From NCBI RefSeq assembly GCF_000243815.2, contig NZ_AHMT02000052.1:97001-161000 (forward strand): a DNA stretch of 64,000 bases, in the 5' to 3' direction. Position numbers and translations under genes: made by a program. The notes beneath the pieces are model-generated. The model was not told the DNA's origin and made no database searches. It saw only the letters and a program-made list of their open reading frames with translations. The DNA is from Leptospira alexanderi serovar Manhao 3 str. L 60. Its GTDB lineage: Bacteria; Spirochaetota; Leptospiria; Leptospirales; Leptospiraceae. The stretch's first letter is position 1. The number at the start of each line of letters is the position of its first letter. Positions 8,453 to 18,214 of the stretch are shown piece after piece.

Positions 8453-9540
8453 TTCTTTGCGCAAATCCATTAGCACAGAATGATTCTTATAAGGATGAAA
8501 TTCAAAAAGCGATTTCATCCGTTCTCGCGAGCAATCGTTATATTTTAGGTCCGGAAGTTGAAACTTTAGAGGAAGAATTCGCTTCCTTTATCGGCGTAAA
8601 ACATTCCATTGGGGTTGCGAATGGAACGGATGCAATTGAGATTGCGCTTCGATCCTTAGGAATTGGACCCGGCGATGAAGTTATTACGGTTTCCCATACT
8701 GCTGTTGCGACCGTCGCAGCAATTGAAGCCGTGGGAGCAAAGCCCGTATTAGTAGACGTAGATCCTCAGTTTTTTACGTTAAATCCTTCGCAGTTGGACG
8801 AAGTATTTACGATCCATACAAAGGCAGTGATTGCGGTTCATCTTTATGGTCAATCTGCTGATTTGGATAGAATCCAATCATTCTGTCAAAAAAAAGGGAT
8901 TTATTTAATTGAGGATGTTTCCCAAGCTCACGGTTCTACTTGGAAGGGAAAGAAACTGGGAAGTATTGGTCAGATTGGTTGTTTTAGTTGTTACCCTACG
9001 AAAAATTTGGGGGCGATTGGAGATGCTGGTTTGATTACTACAAATGATTCTCATCTTGCATCTAAGATGAGAATGCTCAGAGAATACGGATGGAAGGAAC
9101 GGTATATTAGCGAGTTTGCGGGTCGAAATTCAAGATTAGACGAATTGCAAGCCGCTATTTTGAGAGTGAAACTTCGTAATCTAAATTCAGACAATGGAAA
9201 ACGTAGGACCATAGCGACTGAATACGATCAAGGCTTGCAAGGGAAAGCCGTTAAGGTTCCTGCAAAAAATCCTAACTCGGAGCACGTATATCATCTTTAT
9301 GTTATTCAGGTTGATAGAAGAGAAGAGTTGATCCTTCGTCTTAAATCGGAAAAAATTTTTCCAGGTGTACATTACCCGATTCCGATTCATTTACAACCGG
9401 CGTATTTGGGAAAAATTAAAACTGCTTCTTCGATGAAAGTGACGGAGGATTTATCAAGAACCGTACTTTCACTTCCTATGTATCCTGAATTACCTTCGGA
9501 TGATGTGCAGAAGGTTATTTCTTTCGTTTCTTCAAAATAA
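8449..9540 (+). CDS. DegT/DnrJ/EryC1-family sugar aminotransferase (FdtB/QdtB-like)
   Basis: A 363-residue PLP-dependent aminotransferase with the cofactor aspartate in LIEDVSQAHG and the Schiff-base lysine K185 in CYPTKNLGAIGD. I start at ATG 8449, which overlaps the stop of the frameshifted methyltransferase as ATGA, rather than an earlier in-frame codon inside that gene. It resembles 3-aminotransferases acting on dTDP-3-keto-6-deoxyhexoses. The FdtA-type isomerase at 14745 and 3,5-epimerase-like gene at 10542 could belong to the same dTDP-amino sugar pathway; the dTDP-glucose genes would have to be outside the window. Confidence 0.85.
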   Translation: MILCANPLAQNDSYKDEIQKAISSVLASNRYILGPEVETLEEEFASFIGVKHSIGVANGTDAIEIALRSLGIGPGDEVITVSHTAVATVAAIEAVGAKPVLVDVDPQFFTLNPSQLDEVFTIHTKAVIAVHLYGQSADLDRIQSFCQKKGIYLIEDVSQAHGSTWKGKKLGSIGQIGCFSCYPTKNLGAIGDAGLITTNDSHLASKMRMLREYGWKERYISEFAGRNSRLDELQAAILRVKLRNLNSDNGKRRTIATEYDQGLQGKAVKVPAKNPNSEHVYHLYVIQVDRREELILRLKSEKIFPGVHYPIPIHLQPAYLGKIKTASSMKVTEDLSRTVLSLPMYPELPSDDVQKVISFVSSK

Positions 9541-9556
9541 ATTTAAAATTTTTTTC

Positions 9557-10334
9557 ATGAAAAAAAAGATAAATCAGCCTCCGAATCAACTTTTAGTTTG
9601 GACGGCGTTTTTTCAACTTGGGAAGAGGCGATTCGTTCCGCTGCTGGAGTCGACGGAGAAAAAGGTTTTTCAAATGAAAGATGGTTTGAGCGAATTTTAG
9701 ATCAGTTAAATTCGTTTCGATTGGAGATCAAAGAGTTTGGGATTGCCGTTCCGCCTAGACCTACAAATTTACCAATGGTAATTTCCTTGACTAATTCAAG
9801 AACAATTGTCGATTTGGGTGGTTCCTCCGGTTGGATCTATGACTATTTGAATTCAATTACGTTCTTGAATAAGATTAAAAAGTATTCTCTATTTTAGAAG
9901 TTTCGGATGTTGTATCTAGATCCAAAAGATTCAATCACTCCAATAAGGTTCGATATTATACCGATTTTAAAGAGATTTTCCAGTGTGATCTTCTTTATAC
10001 AAACAGCGTGATTCAATATTTTCCTACGAACAAATATCTATTAGAAGTTATCGATCAAGTAAAGCCTAAATTTGTTTTACTAGACGACTTATATGCTGGA
10101 GATAACGATGAATTTTTTTCAAATCAGATTAGCTATGAAAGAAAAATTCCTCATCGGTTCTTAAATTTCAAAAAATTCAGGGAAGAGGTGAGTAAAGAAG
10201 GTTATCGTTTGATTTTAAAACAACCCTTCAATACTCCGATTTTAGGTAAATACCAGCCAAAGCCGATGGATCATTTTCCGAAAAAGTATAGATTGAGATA
10301 TTCTTTATCTGTAGTTTTTAAAAAAGTAACCTAA
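9557..10334 (+). pseudogene. TIGR04325-type methyltransferase remnant with two frameshifts
   Basis: The pieces together encode a roughly 258-residue protein like the TIGR04325 putative methyltransferases: FDGVFSTWEEA near the start, TIVDLGGSSGW as SAM loop, then VLLDDLYAGDNDE and a basic C-terminus. The ATG at 9557 enters the right frame only if the A8 tract at 9560-9567 had one more A. A second break at 9887-9890 is an extra CT (TTCTCTATT) which brings a TAG at 9895; without it the frame continues in register to the stop at 10334. Two independent lesions make a true pseudogene more likely than sequencing error. Confidence 0.8.
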
Positions 10335-10541
10335 TGGATCTTGGTTTATAGTTTGTTCCAAACTTTTAAAATCTAGGAACTCTTACAATCTTAAAAGTTA
10401 CGAGAAACTTATACAAAAGGTTATAAATCATCTCATAAGGACAAAATTTATAGGAATTCTTACATTTTTTAGGATTTGTACGATTTTTTTAATAACATTT
10501 TTTTAAGGTTTTGAGGCAAGTTCTTAATATAACTGTAATTT

Positions 10542-11072
10542 ATGAAATTTGAAAAAACACCAATAGAAGGTCTTCTTATTCTTTATCCAAAAGTTTATGA
10601 AGACGAAAGGGGATTTTTTTTAGAAACATACGAAAGTGAACGATATAAAGAAATAGGAATTAAAGAAGGATTTGTGCAGGACAATCATTCTCATTCAGTT
10701 AAGAATGTAATCCGAGGAATGCATTTTACAAAAAAAAGACCTCAATCTCAAATTCTAACGGTAATGAAAGGGGCCATTTTTGACGTCGTTGTGGATATTC
10801 GAAAAAACTCTTCAACTTTTGGGAAATGGTTTGGGATAGAATTGAGCGACGATAAAATTCGGCAAGTTTATATGTCGTCTGGGTTGGCGCATGGGTTTTG
10901 TACATTGTCGGACTCTGTCGATCTACATTATAAAGTCAGCGAGAAATACGATCCTAACGATGATGCTGGTTTGAATTACGCCGATCCAATTGTCGGAATC
11001 TCTTGGCCGATTCAAAATCCGATTATTTCTAAAAAAGATCAGAATCTTCCTTATTTAAAAGATCTGACCTAA
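10542..11072 (+). CDS. dTDP-4-dehydrorhamnose 3,5-epimerase-like protein (RmlC family)
   Basis: A 176-residue cupin with the RmlC signature: RGFFLETY near the start, DNHSHS, the catalytic-histidine loop RGMHF, then a GLAHGFCTLSD strand and a C-terminal GISWP motif. RmlC enzymes epimerise C3/C5 of dTDP-4-keto-6-deoxyhexoses. A 207 bp gap precedes it with nothing recognisable, and an IS element follows after 326 bp, so it stands somewhat alone. It could be the rhamnose enzyme itself or a 3- or 5-epimerase of a related deoxysugar; rmlA, rmlB and rmlD are not in the window. Confidence 0.85.
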   Translation: MKFEKTPIEGLLILYPKVYEDERGFFLETYESERYKEIGIKEGFVQDNHSHSVKNVIRGMHFTKKRPQSQILTVMKGAIFDVVVDIRKNSSTFGKWFGIELSDDKIRQVYMSSGLAHGFCTLSDSVDLHYKVSEKYDPNDDAGLNYADPIVGISWPIQNPIISKKDQNLPYLKDLT

Positions 11073-11398
11073 ATTGTTTCTGGAACAGGATTTTCAGTTT
11101 TATTAGATATTCATTATGATGGGGAAAATCAAATAATTTTCGTTCTCGACGCTATTGAGGAACATAGATTAGGAAATAGCCTTATAACCTTAAGGAATTT
11201 ATTTTCTTGAATATTTGTTTCAAATACAAATAGTCTATTTGCCGAATTTGTGCCGGGTTTACTAAATCTTAGTTAATAGAGTATGGTGAATTTTGGCACG
11301 AATCCGCCTTTTCGATGCAGAATTACCGGCTGCTATATAGTTCTTAGTAATATTTTTTAAAAATACAAATAAATGTACTAATAGGGGACTAGCATAAA
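11073..11398 (+). other. Intergenic stretch, 326 bp, upstream of IS element
   Basis: No coding frame of note and no strong hairpin terminator was found here. It is the left flank of the insertion sequence. It may contain the leader or the first part of whatever transcript originally led into the O-methyltransferase gene that now begins directly after the IS. Confidence 0.5.
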
Positions 11399-11416
11399 TA
11401 GTCGTCCCTGAAAAAG
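11399..11416 (+). repeat. IS left terminal inverted repeat
   Basis: TAGTCGTCCCTGAAAAAG, exactly complementary to 12865-12882. It marks the left boundary of the element. Confidence 0.9.
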
Positions 11417-11518
11417 GGTTAAAAATACGAATAACGTGAATAAAACGCTATCCAAAGGGAAAGAATAAAAAACAAAATCACCGGAAAGAAGCAGAAGCGC
11501 ATCCAAAACCCGGTGAAA

Positions 11519-12857
<1,339 letters not shown>

Positions 12858-12864
12858 GAGATCA

Positions 12865-12882
12865 CTTTTTCAGGGACGACTA
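12865..12882 (-). repeat. IS right terminal inverted repeat
   Basis: CTTTTTCAGGGACGACTA on the + strand, the exact complement of the left repeat. The following ATG of the O-methyltransferase begins 3 bp further on, so the natural leader of that gene has been replaced by IS sequence. Confidence 0.9.
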
Positions 12883-12885
12883 ATT

Positions 12886-13810
12886 ATGGAAATTTCAAGT
12901 CTTTGGAAAACTTTAATTGAATCAAAGTTTCAAAAAATAGATGATCATTTTCTAAATTCCTTTAGATTGCCTGGAAATTCAAATAATCGTTTGGCAGCTT
13001 GGGATCCATTTGATCCCACAATAAGGTTTTTTAAATTTCTTTTGTTGAACGAGTACGGCCGTAAGCCGGATTCATTTTTTATAAAATATAATAAATTAGG
13101 TAACGTAAATTTAGGCAATCCGGTTTTCATTACTGTTGATAGGAAAGAATCTAAGATCGTGTCGAAAATTAATATCGATCATTTTTTTTCTGTGGAAGAA
13201 TATGAGTTTCTAGAAGCGAATTTACCTTTAGAATCATGTCAAAATATTCTTGAAATAGGAGCAGGTTTTGGAAGGACTTGTCAAGGTTTGATTAAATTAT
13301 TTGATGCTATCAAGTCTTACACAATTGTTGATTTGCCAGAAATGCTTTCTTTAAGTTCTTCCTATCTGAAAAAAGTTCTATCTAATGATGAATTTGAAAA
13401 GGTAAAGTTTATTTCTCCTGAAAATATTCACTTAGTAGAAAATAAAGATTTAGTAATCAATATAGATTCCTTTCAGGAAATTGCCTAGAAAAACTATCGA
13501 ATATTATATGGAAAATGTAGTTTCTAATGCGAAGTATTTTTATTCTAAAAATCCGATTGGTAAATATACGCCAGAAAGTATTGGTATTAAATTGGGGAAT
13601 CCTAATCAAATTCGGGAAATTTTGACACTTGGTTTATCGACCCAAATAATCGATATTTTTAATGAAAAAGAACTCAGACTTGCTCGAAGGCAACATATAG
13701 AAGCCTATAAACCATCTAAATCTTTTGTTCTTGTTAGTGAATGTCCCATGGAAATATTTCCCTATTATCATAATGTTCTCTATAAGAATAATGATAAGAA
13801 TGTGCAATGA
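12886..13810 (+). pseudogene. Putative sugar O-methyltransferase, frameshifted
   Basis: From the ATG at 12886 the first frame runs about 200 codons and has the SAM loop ILEIGAGFGRTC and DLPEMLSLSS, typical of a bacterial sugar O-methyltransferase family. It stops at TAG 13486-13488. The continuation, in another frame from 13481, supplies PRKTIEYYMENV and the C-terminal third to 13810. An extra base within GAAATTGCC near 13477-13483 explains the break; without it the join would read DSFQEMPRK, as expected. The IS right end lies 3 bp upstream of the start codon, leaving no normally spaced ribosome site. The gene is probably dead both for expression and product. Confidence 0.78.
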
Positions 13811-14748
13811 GCATTTTAATAACTGGATCCTCTGGATTGATTGGCTCAGCTTTGGCCGCAAAATTAGAATTTTTGGGGAAAAGAATTTACTGTCATTCTC
13901 GTAGCGTTACTGCGGAACCACAAAAAAATACAATTCAGTTCGATCTTACCGATCCAAACTTGGAAAAGCTGGATTTACCTGAGTTCGATGTCGTTTATCA
14001 TTTGGCCGGCCAGACTAGCGTTCCGCGAGCGAAATCGGATCCTATATCTGACTTACAAATCAATGTATTTGGGCTTTTGAATCTAATTCTATGTTTAAAA
14101 AAACAAAAAAAGAAACCGATCGTGATTCTTGCAGGAACTACGACAGAAACCGGATTACATCAATCAATGCTGATTGATGAAGATGTTAGGGACGAGCCGC
14201 TCACTTTTTACGATATCAGTAAACTTTCCGCAGAACACTATCTAAAGCAATGTATCCGTGAAGGTTGGATTTTAGGCTGTTCATTACGTTTGGCTAATGT
14301 TTACGGCGGAAGTAGACCGGGTCAGGAAAAAGATAGGGGAATTTTGGATAAAGTTTTTCATCGTGCGTTAAAAGGTGAAACGATCCAAATTTATGGGGAT
14401 GGGGCGTTTTTGAGAGACTATATCCACCTTGACGACGTTGTTTCTGCTTTTATAAGCGCTTCCGATCATATCGAAAATACGAATGGAAAACATTTTATTA
14501 TAGGTAGTGGAAAATCTTATTCTATTAGAGAGGCCTTTGAGATTGCGGCGAATATCGCTTTCGAAATCAGCGGACTCAAAGCAAAAATTGAATATGTAGA
14601 TCCGCCAATCAATGTTTCGCCGATTGACAGTCGAAGCGTTATCTATGATACAAGTTCCTTTAGATCGGCTACTGGATGGGAGCCTAATTTTTTATTGGAG
14701 TCTGGGCTTCGTCGTTCTTACACTCTTAAAAATGGAACAAATATATGA
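13807..14748 (+). CDS. NAD-dependent epimerase/dehydratase (extended SDR)
   Basis: A 313-residue extended SDR: N-terminal GSSGLIGS nucleotide-binding loop, a YDISK catalytic Tyr-Lys pair, and the YGDGAFLRDYIHLDD substrate motif common to NDP-sugar 4-epimerases and 4-reductases. Its ATG overlaps the stop of the broken O-methyltransferase (ATGA), and its own stop overlaps the next start in the same way, so three genes form a coupled chain. It most likely modifies a dTDP- or UDP-linked sugar for the O unit; the exact reaction is not deducible. Confidence 0.8.
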   Translation: MSILITGSSGLIGSALAAKLEFLGKRIYCHSRSVTAEPQKNTIQFDLTDPNLEKLDLPEFDVVYHLAGQTSVPRAKSDPISDLQINVFGLLNLILCLKKQKKKPIVILAGTTTETGLHQSMLIDEDVRDEPLTFYDISKLSAEHYLKQCIREGWILGCSLRLANVYGGSRPGQEKDRGILDKVFHRALKGETIQIYGDGAFLRDYIHLDDVVSAFISASDHIENTNGKHFIIGSGKSYSIREAFEIAANIAFEISGLKAKIEYVDPPINVSPIDSRSVIYDTSSFRSATGWEPNFLLESGLRRSYTLKNGTNI

Positions 14749-15149
14749 TAGAGCCTAGTTTCATTCGATTCCCTTCTTTTATAGAAGAAAATGGTTTGTT
14801 AAGTGTTTACGAATCTGGTAAACAAGTCCCTTTTTTAATCCGAAGAGTATTTACAGTTACTGCAAACGTAGATGATATTCGAGGAGAACATTCCCATCGT
14901 AAATGTTCTCAGTTACTAATATGTACAAATGGGAAGATCAAAATTACTTGTGATAACGGAAGTTCCGTTACCGAATATTTACTTGAAAATATGAATGACG
15001 GTCTTTTGATTCCACCTGGAATTTGGGCGACACAGCAATATTTAGATGTTAATTCTGTCTTACTTGTCCTATGCGATAGAGGATATGAGGTTGAAGATTA
15101 TATACGTAATTATGATGAATTTTTAGAATGGGTAAAGAATCAAAAATGA
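14745..15149 (+). CDS. FdtA/QdtA-like sugar 3,4-ketoisomerase (cupin)
   Basis: A 134-residue cupin of the WxcM/FdtA family with the RGEHSHR histidine motif (compare RGGHAHK in known members) followed by a LIPPGIWATQQ strand. Known members convert dTDP-4-keto-6-deoxyglucose to the 3-keto sugar, which a DegT aminotransferase then aminates to Fuc3N or Qui3N. The aminotransferase at 8449 could be its partner. Overlapping ATGA junctions on both sides show a translationally coupled operon with the flanking SDR genes. Confidence 0.82.
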   Translation: MIEPSFIRFPSFIEENGLLSVYESGKQVPFLIRRVFTVTANVDDIRGEHSHRKCSQLLICTNGKIKITCDNGSSVTEYLLENMNDGLLIPPGIWATQQYLDVNSVLLVLCDRGYEVEDYIRNYDEFLEWVKNQK

Positions 15150-16078
15150 AGATAGTTATTACGGGAGCCTTAGGGCATATTGGTTCTTTGGTTGTTAGGG
15201 TCCTTCCGGTATCGTTTCCGGACGCGGAAATCGTAATGATTGATAATTTGATGACTCAGAGATATTGTTCTCTTTTTAATCTTCCGCAAAATGTTAATTA
15301 CCGGTTCGTGGAAGGGGATGTTACTAAACTGAATTTAGAGGAAACTTTTGTAAACACGGATGTGGTCATTCATCTCGCCGCTATCACAGATGCGGCTGGA
15401 AGTTTTGACAAAGCTGACGTTGTAGAAAATAATAATTTTAATTCCACGAAAAAAGTGGCGGAAGCTTGTTTGAACACGGGGGCAAAATTGATCACATTTT
15501 CTTCGACAAGCGTTTATGGAACTCAAAACGAGTTGGTCGATGAGAACTGCTCCGAATCGGAATTGAAGCCTCAGAGCCCTTATGCCACTACTAAATTGAA
15601 AGAAGAAAAATTGGTTCGCTCTTTGTTTTTAGAGAAAAATTTAAAAGTGGTCACTTTCCGATTTGGAACTATTGTAGGAGTTTCTCCCGGTATTCGATTT
15701 CATACAGCGGTAAATAAATTTTGTTGGCAGGCAGCTTTTGGAAAACCAATTACCGTTTGGAGAACTGCGTATGATCAAATGCGACCTTATTTAGAAATCA
15801 ATGATGCTTGTAATACGATTGTCGAGTTTATTAAAAAAGATATTTTCGATGGAGAGATTTATAATATTTTGACTGTTAATGCCACGGTGAGGCATATTGT
15901 TGAATTGATTCAAAAGTACGTGCCTTCTTTAAAAATTGAATTTGTAGAAAATAAAATTATGAATCAATTGAGTTATGAAGTAAGTAATCGAAAAGCGCTT
16001 GATAGGATCAATATTTCTTTAGCCGAAAATTTAGAACAGAGTATTAAATTGGAGCTGGACCTACTCAATGCCATTTGA
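15146..16078 (+). CDS. NAD-dependent epimerase/dehydratase (extended SDR)
   Basis: A 310-residue extended SDR with GALGHIGS at the N-terminus, SSTSVYG and a YATTK catalytic pair. ATG 15146 is preferred to 15128 because it overlaps the previous stop as ATGA and begins at the first beta strand. It ends the coupled run from 12886. The substrate is probably an NDP-hexose; 4-epimerase, reductase or dehydratase roles cannot be separated here. Confidence 0.8.
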   Translation: MKIVITGALGHIGSLVVRVLPVSFPDAEIVMIDNLMTQRYCSLFNLPQNVNYRFVEGDVTKLNLEETFVNTDVVIHLAAITDAAGSFDKADVVENNNFNSTKKVAEACLNTGAKLITFSSTSVYGTQNELVDENCSESELKPQSPYATTKLKEEKLVRSLFLEKNLKVVTFRFGTIVGVSPGIRFHTAVNKFCWQAAFGKPITVWRTAYDQMRPYLEINDACNTIVEFIKKDIFDGEIYNILTVNATVRHIVELIQKYVPSLKIEFVENKIMNQLSYEVSNRKALDRINISLAENLEQSIKLELDLLNAI

Positions 16079-16132
16079 AATGGCGGGATTTTATGTTCGA
16101 TTGCGGTTTCAACTAAAAAGGTATAGATTTAT

Positions 16133-16170
16133 AAAGATCTTTTAATATTCTAAACATTAAAAGGTTCTTT
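16133..16170 (+). terminator. Possible stem-loop after SDR operon
   Basis: AAAGATCTTTTAAT and ATTAAAAGGTTCTTT form an imperfect stem of about 14 bp around a 9-base loop, 55 bp after the SDR stop. It has only a short T run and is AT-rich, so it may be a weak terminator or chance. Confidence 0.3.
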
Positions 16171-16317
16171 GCCATCTGAGCATTATTTGGAAATTTTTTA
16201 GTATGAAAATGGCATACCTTTTGAGGTTTGTTTTGTGATAATATTTTTGCAGATAAATGCCGCTCTGATTGTGCGGTCTAAATTCCATTCGGAATTATTG
16301 ATTAATATAAGAGGTAG

Positions 16318-16926
16318 ATGATGACGAAAATTAATATTGGGTGCGGCGGTCGGCCATTAGTAGATTATATAAATATCGATCAAGATTCTCTTAATGATAT
16401 TCGATTAAGATATCCCAATAAGGTTTTTGAGGATAGTATAGTAATTGAAAATCATAATATATTTAATCTTCCTTATTCCGATAATTCTATTGACGAGGTT
16501 AGAGCCGATGGATTGTTAGAGCATCTATCTTTTAAAGATGAACCTAGATTGCTATATGAGATTAAAAGAATATTAAAAAAAGATGGTATTTTTGAATTTA
16601 GCGTTCCTGATTTTGAGGAAGTGTGTAGGATTTGGTTGAGTCTGGAGGACGATTGGAAGGATTTTTTCAGCGATTCAGAAGAAGATATAAAAAATAGTCA
16701 CTGGTTTGGGACATATACCTACGAATATAAAAATCGTTGGGGATATATTATTGCGACCATTTACGGTAGCCAAAACGGTGAGGGACAATATCATAGAAAT
16801 TGTTATTCTAAGAAAAAAATTCAAAAAATGATGGCATTTTTAGGATTTAATATTATTAAACTGGAATCTTTTCTTTGGAAATCCGATCGCGATCCGATGA
16901 TACGATGTGTTGTCGAGAAGGCGTGA
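16318..16926 (+). CDS. Class I SAM-dependent methyltransferase
   Basis: A 202-residue short methyltransferase with NIGCGGRPLVDYINID at the N-terminus (SAM loop followed by the acidic strand-2 end) and VPDFEEV later. An AGAGGT site lies just upstream of two consecutive ATG codons (16318, 16321); either could start. It is isolated by 239 bp upstream and 115 bp downstream. Small proteins of this kind in polysaccharide loci usually methylate a sugar hydroxyl or an N-acyl group. The target is unknown. Confidence 0.75.
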   Translation: MMTKINIGCGGRPLVDYINIDQDSLNDIRLRYPNKVFEDSIVIENHNIFNLPYSDNSIDEVRADGLLEHLSFKDEPRLLYEIKRILKKDGIFEFSVPDFEEVCRIWLSLEDDWKDFFSDSEEDIKNSHWFGTYTYEYKNRWGYIIATIYGSQNGEGQYHRNCYSKKKIQKMMAFLGFNIIKLESFLWKSDRDPMIRCVVEKA

Positions 16927-17041
16927 ATTACTAAATTTTTAAAGTTTACACGTTTAAAGTTGTTATAGTAGAACTCATACAAAAGCCGAACGGTTATTTC
17001 GCATCTATGTTTGAAATGCAGACAGGAACCGGTCTTAGAAA

Positions 17042-17725
17042 GTGATTGATCAAAAGATACTCGGTTTGATTCCGGCACGGGGGGGATCTAAAGGGATTCC
17101 TAGAAAGAATATAAAATTCATTGCGGGAAAACCTTTGATTGTTTGGACAATTGAAGCCGCTTTGAAGTCGAAATATTTGGCTTCAATTGTCGTTTCCACT
17201 GACGATTCTGAAATTGCAGAGGTAGCAAAACAGACAGGCGCTTCTGTTCCATTTCTTAGGCCGTCCGAATTGGCGACGGATTATTCTTCCGGAATCGATC
17301 CGGTTCTACACGCGTTGGACAATCTACCCGAGTTCGATTATATAATGCTTTTACAACCTACGTCGCCGCTTCGGACAAGTATGGACATAGACGATTGTAT
17401 CGAATTTGCCATGAAAAGAAAGACGAACAGCGTCGTTTCTGTTTGTGAAACGCAGGAAAATCCGTTCTGGATGTTTTGTTTAGATGACTCATTAAGAATG
17501 ACTAAGCTATTGAACGTAGAAGATGTAAAACGTAGACAAGATAGTCCTAAAATATTTTCACTGAATGGATCAATTTACTTGTCAGAAGTAAATTATTTTC
17601 GTGAAAAGAAAAAATTCATCACCGAAGATACTCTTGCTTATTTAATGAGTAAGGAGAGTTCAATCGATATTGACGATATGATGGATTGGAAATTGGCAGA
17701 GATTTTACTGATGGACAAAACATAG
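17042..17725 (+). CDS. CMP-nonulosonate synthetase (NeuA/LegF-type cytidylyltransferase)
   Basis: A 227-residue cytidylyltransferase: PARGGSKGIPRKNI CTP-binding loop at the N-terminus and LLQPTSPLR in the middle, both diagnostic of the acylneuraminate cytidylyltransferase family, which makes CMP-activated nonulosonic acids from CTP. It starts with GTG at 17042. A truncated legB follows by 2 bp, so the original operon was of the legionaminate type. The product could be CMP-Leg or the CMP form of the acid made by the operon at 18.2-24 kb. Confidence 0.87.
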   Translation: MIDQKILGLIPARGGSKGIPRKNIKFIAGKPLIVWTIEAALKSKYLASIVVSTDDSEIAEVAKQTGASVPFLRPSELATDYSSGIDPVLHALDNLPEFDYIMLLQPTSPLRTSMDIDDCIEFAMKRKTNSVVSVCETQENPFWMFCLDDSLRMTKLLNVEDVKRRQDSPKIFSLNGSIYLSEVNYFREKKKFITEDTLAYLMSKESSIDIDDMMDWKLAEILLMDKT

Positions 17726-17727
17726 AT

Positions 17728-17970
17728 ATGATTTTAGTAACTGGTGCCGATGGTTTTATCGGTTCACATCTTGTAGAAGCTCTAGTTAAAAACGGGAAGA
17801 AAGTAAGAGCTTTCGTTCTTTATAATTCCTTCAATTCTTGGGGATGGTTGGATCAATGTTCGGAGGATATCAAGGGCAAATTTGAAGTTTTTTCAGGGGA
17901 TATCAGAATGGGGCGTATAAAAGTTTCCTCAAAGATGAACAGTAATGCTTTAATACTATATAAATATTAG
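17728..17970 (+). pseudogene. legB: legB fragment, NAD-dependent 4,6-dehydratase, 3' truncated
   Basis: The 80 codons begin with VTGADGFIGSHLVEALVKNG and include YNSFNSWGWLD, which is highly characteristic of LegB, the UDP-GlcNAc 4,6-dehydratase that starts legionaminate synthesis. Similarity ends around FSGDIR (residue ~60), and the stop codon TAG is created by the first bases of a 103 bp inverted-repeat element. Known LegB proteins are about 330 residues, so three quarters are missing. The catalytic Tyr/Lys region is lost, so the product cannot work. Confidence 0.82.
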
Positions 17971-18070
17971 AGTTGTTGAAAAATTCCATGATTCAGATTA
18001 ACAAAACTGCTTCAAACGTCCATTTCAATGAAGTAGAAACGGATAGAGAATCAATTTTTCAACAACTCTA
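17968..18070 (+). repeat. MITE-like inverted-repeat element, copy 1 (103 bp)
   Basis: TAGAGTTGTTGAAAAATT at the left is perfectly complementary to the right end at 18053-18070. The interior, GATTAACAAAACTGCTTCAA and onward, matches the reverse complement of a second element at 37363-37464. No coding capacity. Outer TA dinucleotides may be target duplications. It sits exactly at the truncated end of legB. Confidence 0.85.
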
Positions 18071-18214
18071 TTTTTAATGTACAAAGTAATTTTAAAATTA
18101 ATGAAACTTTTAACAATCCTATCCATTTAAGGATATAACATAATTCTGTTGAACGTTTAGATGTATAAAGATCGGAGATAAAGTCATAAATAACAAATAA
18201 TGAAAGAAGAAAAA

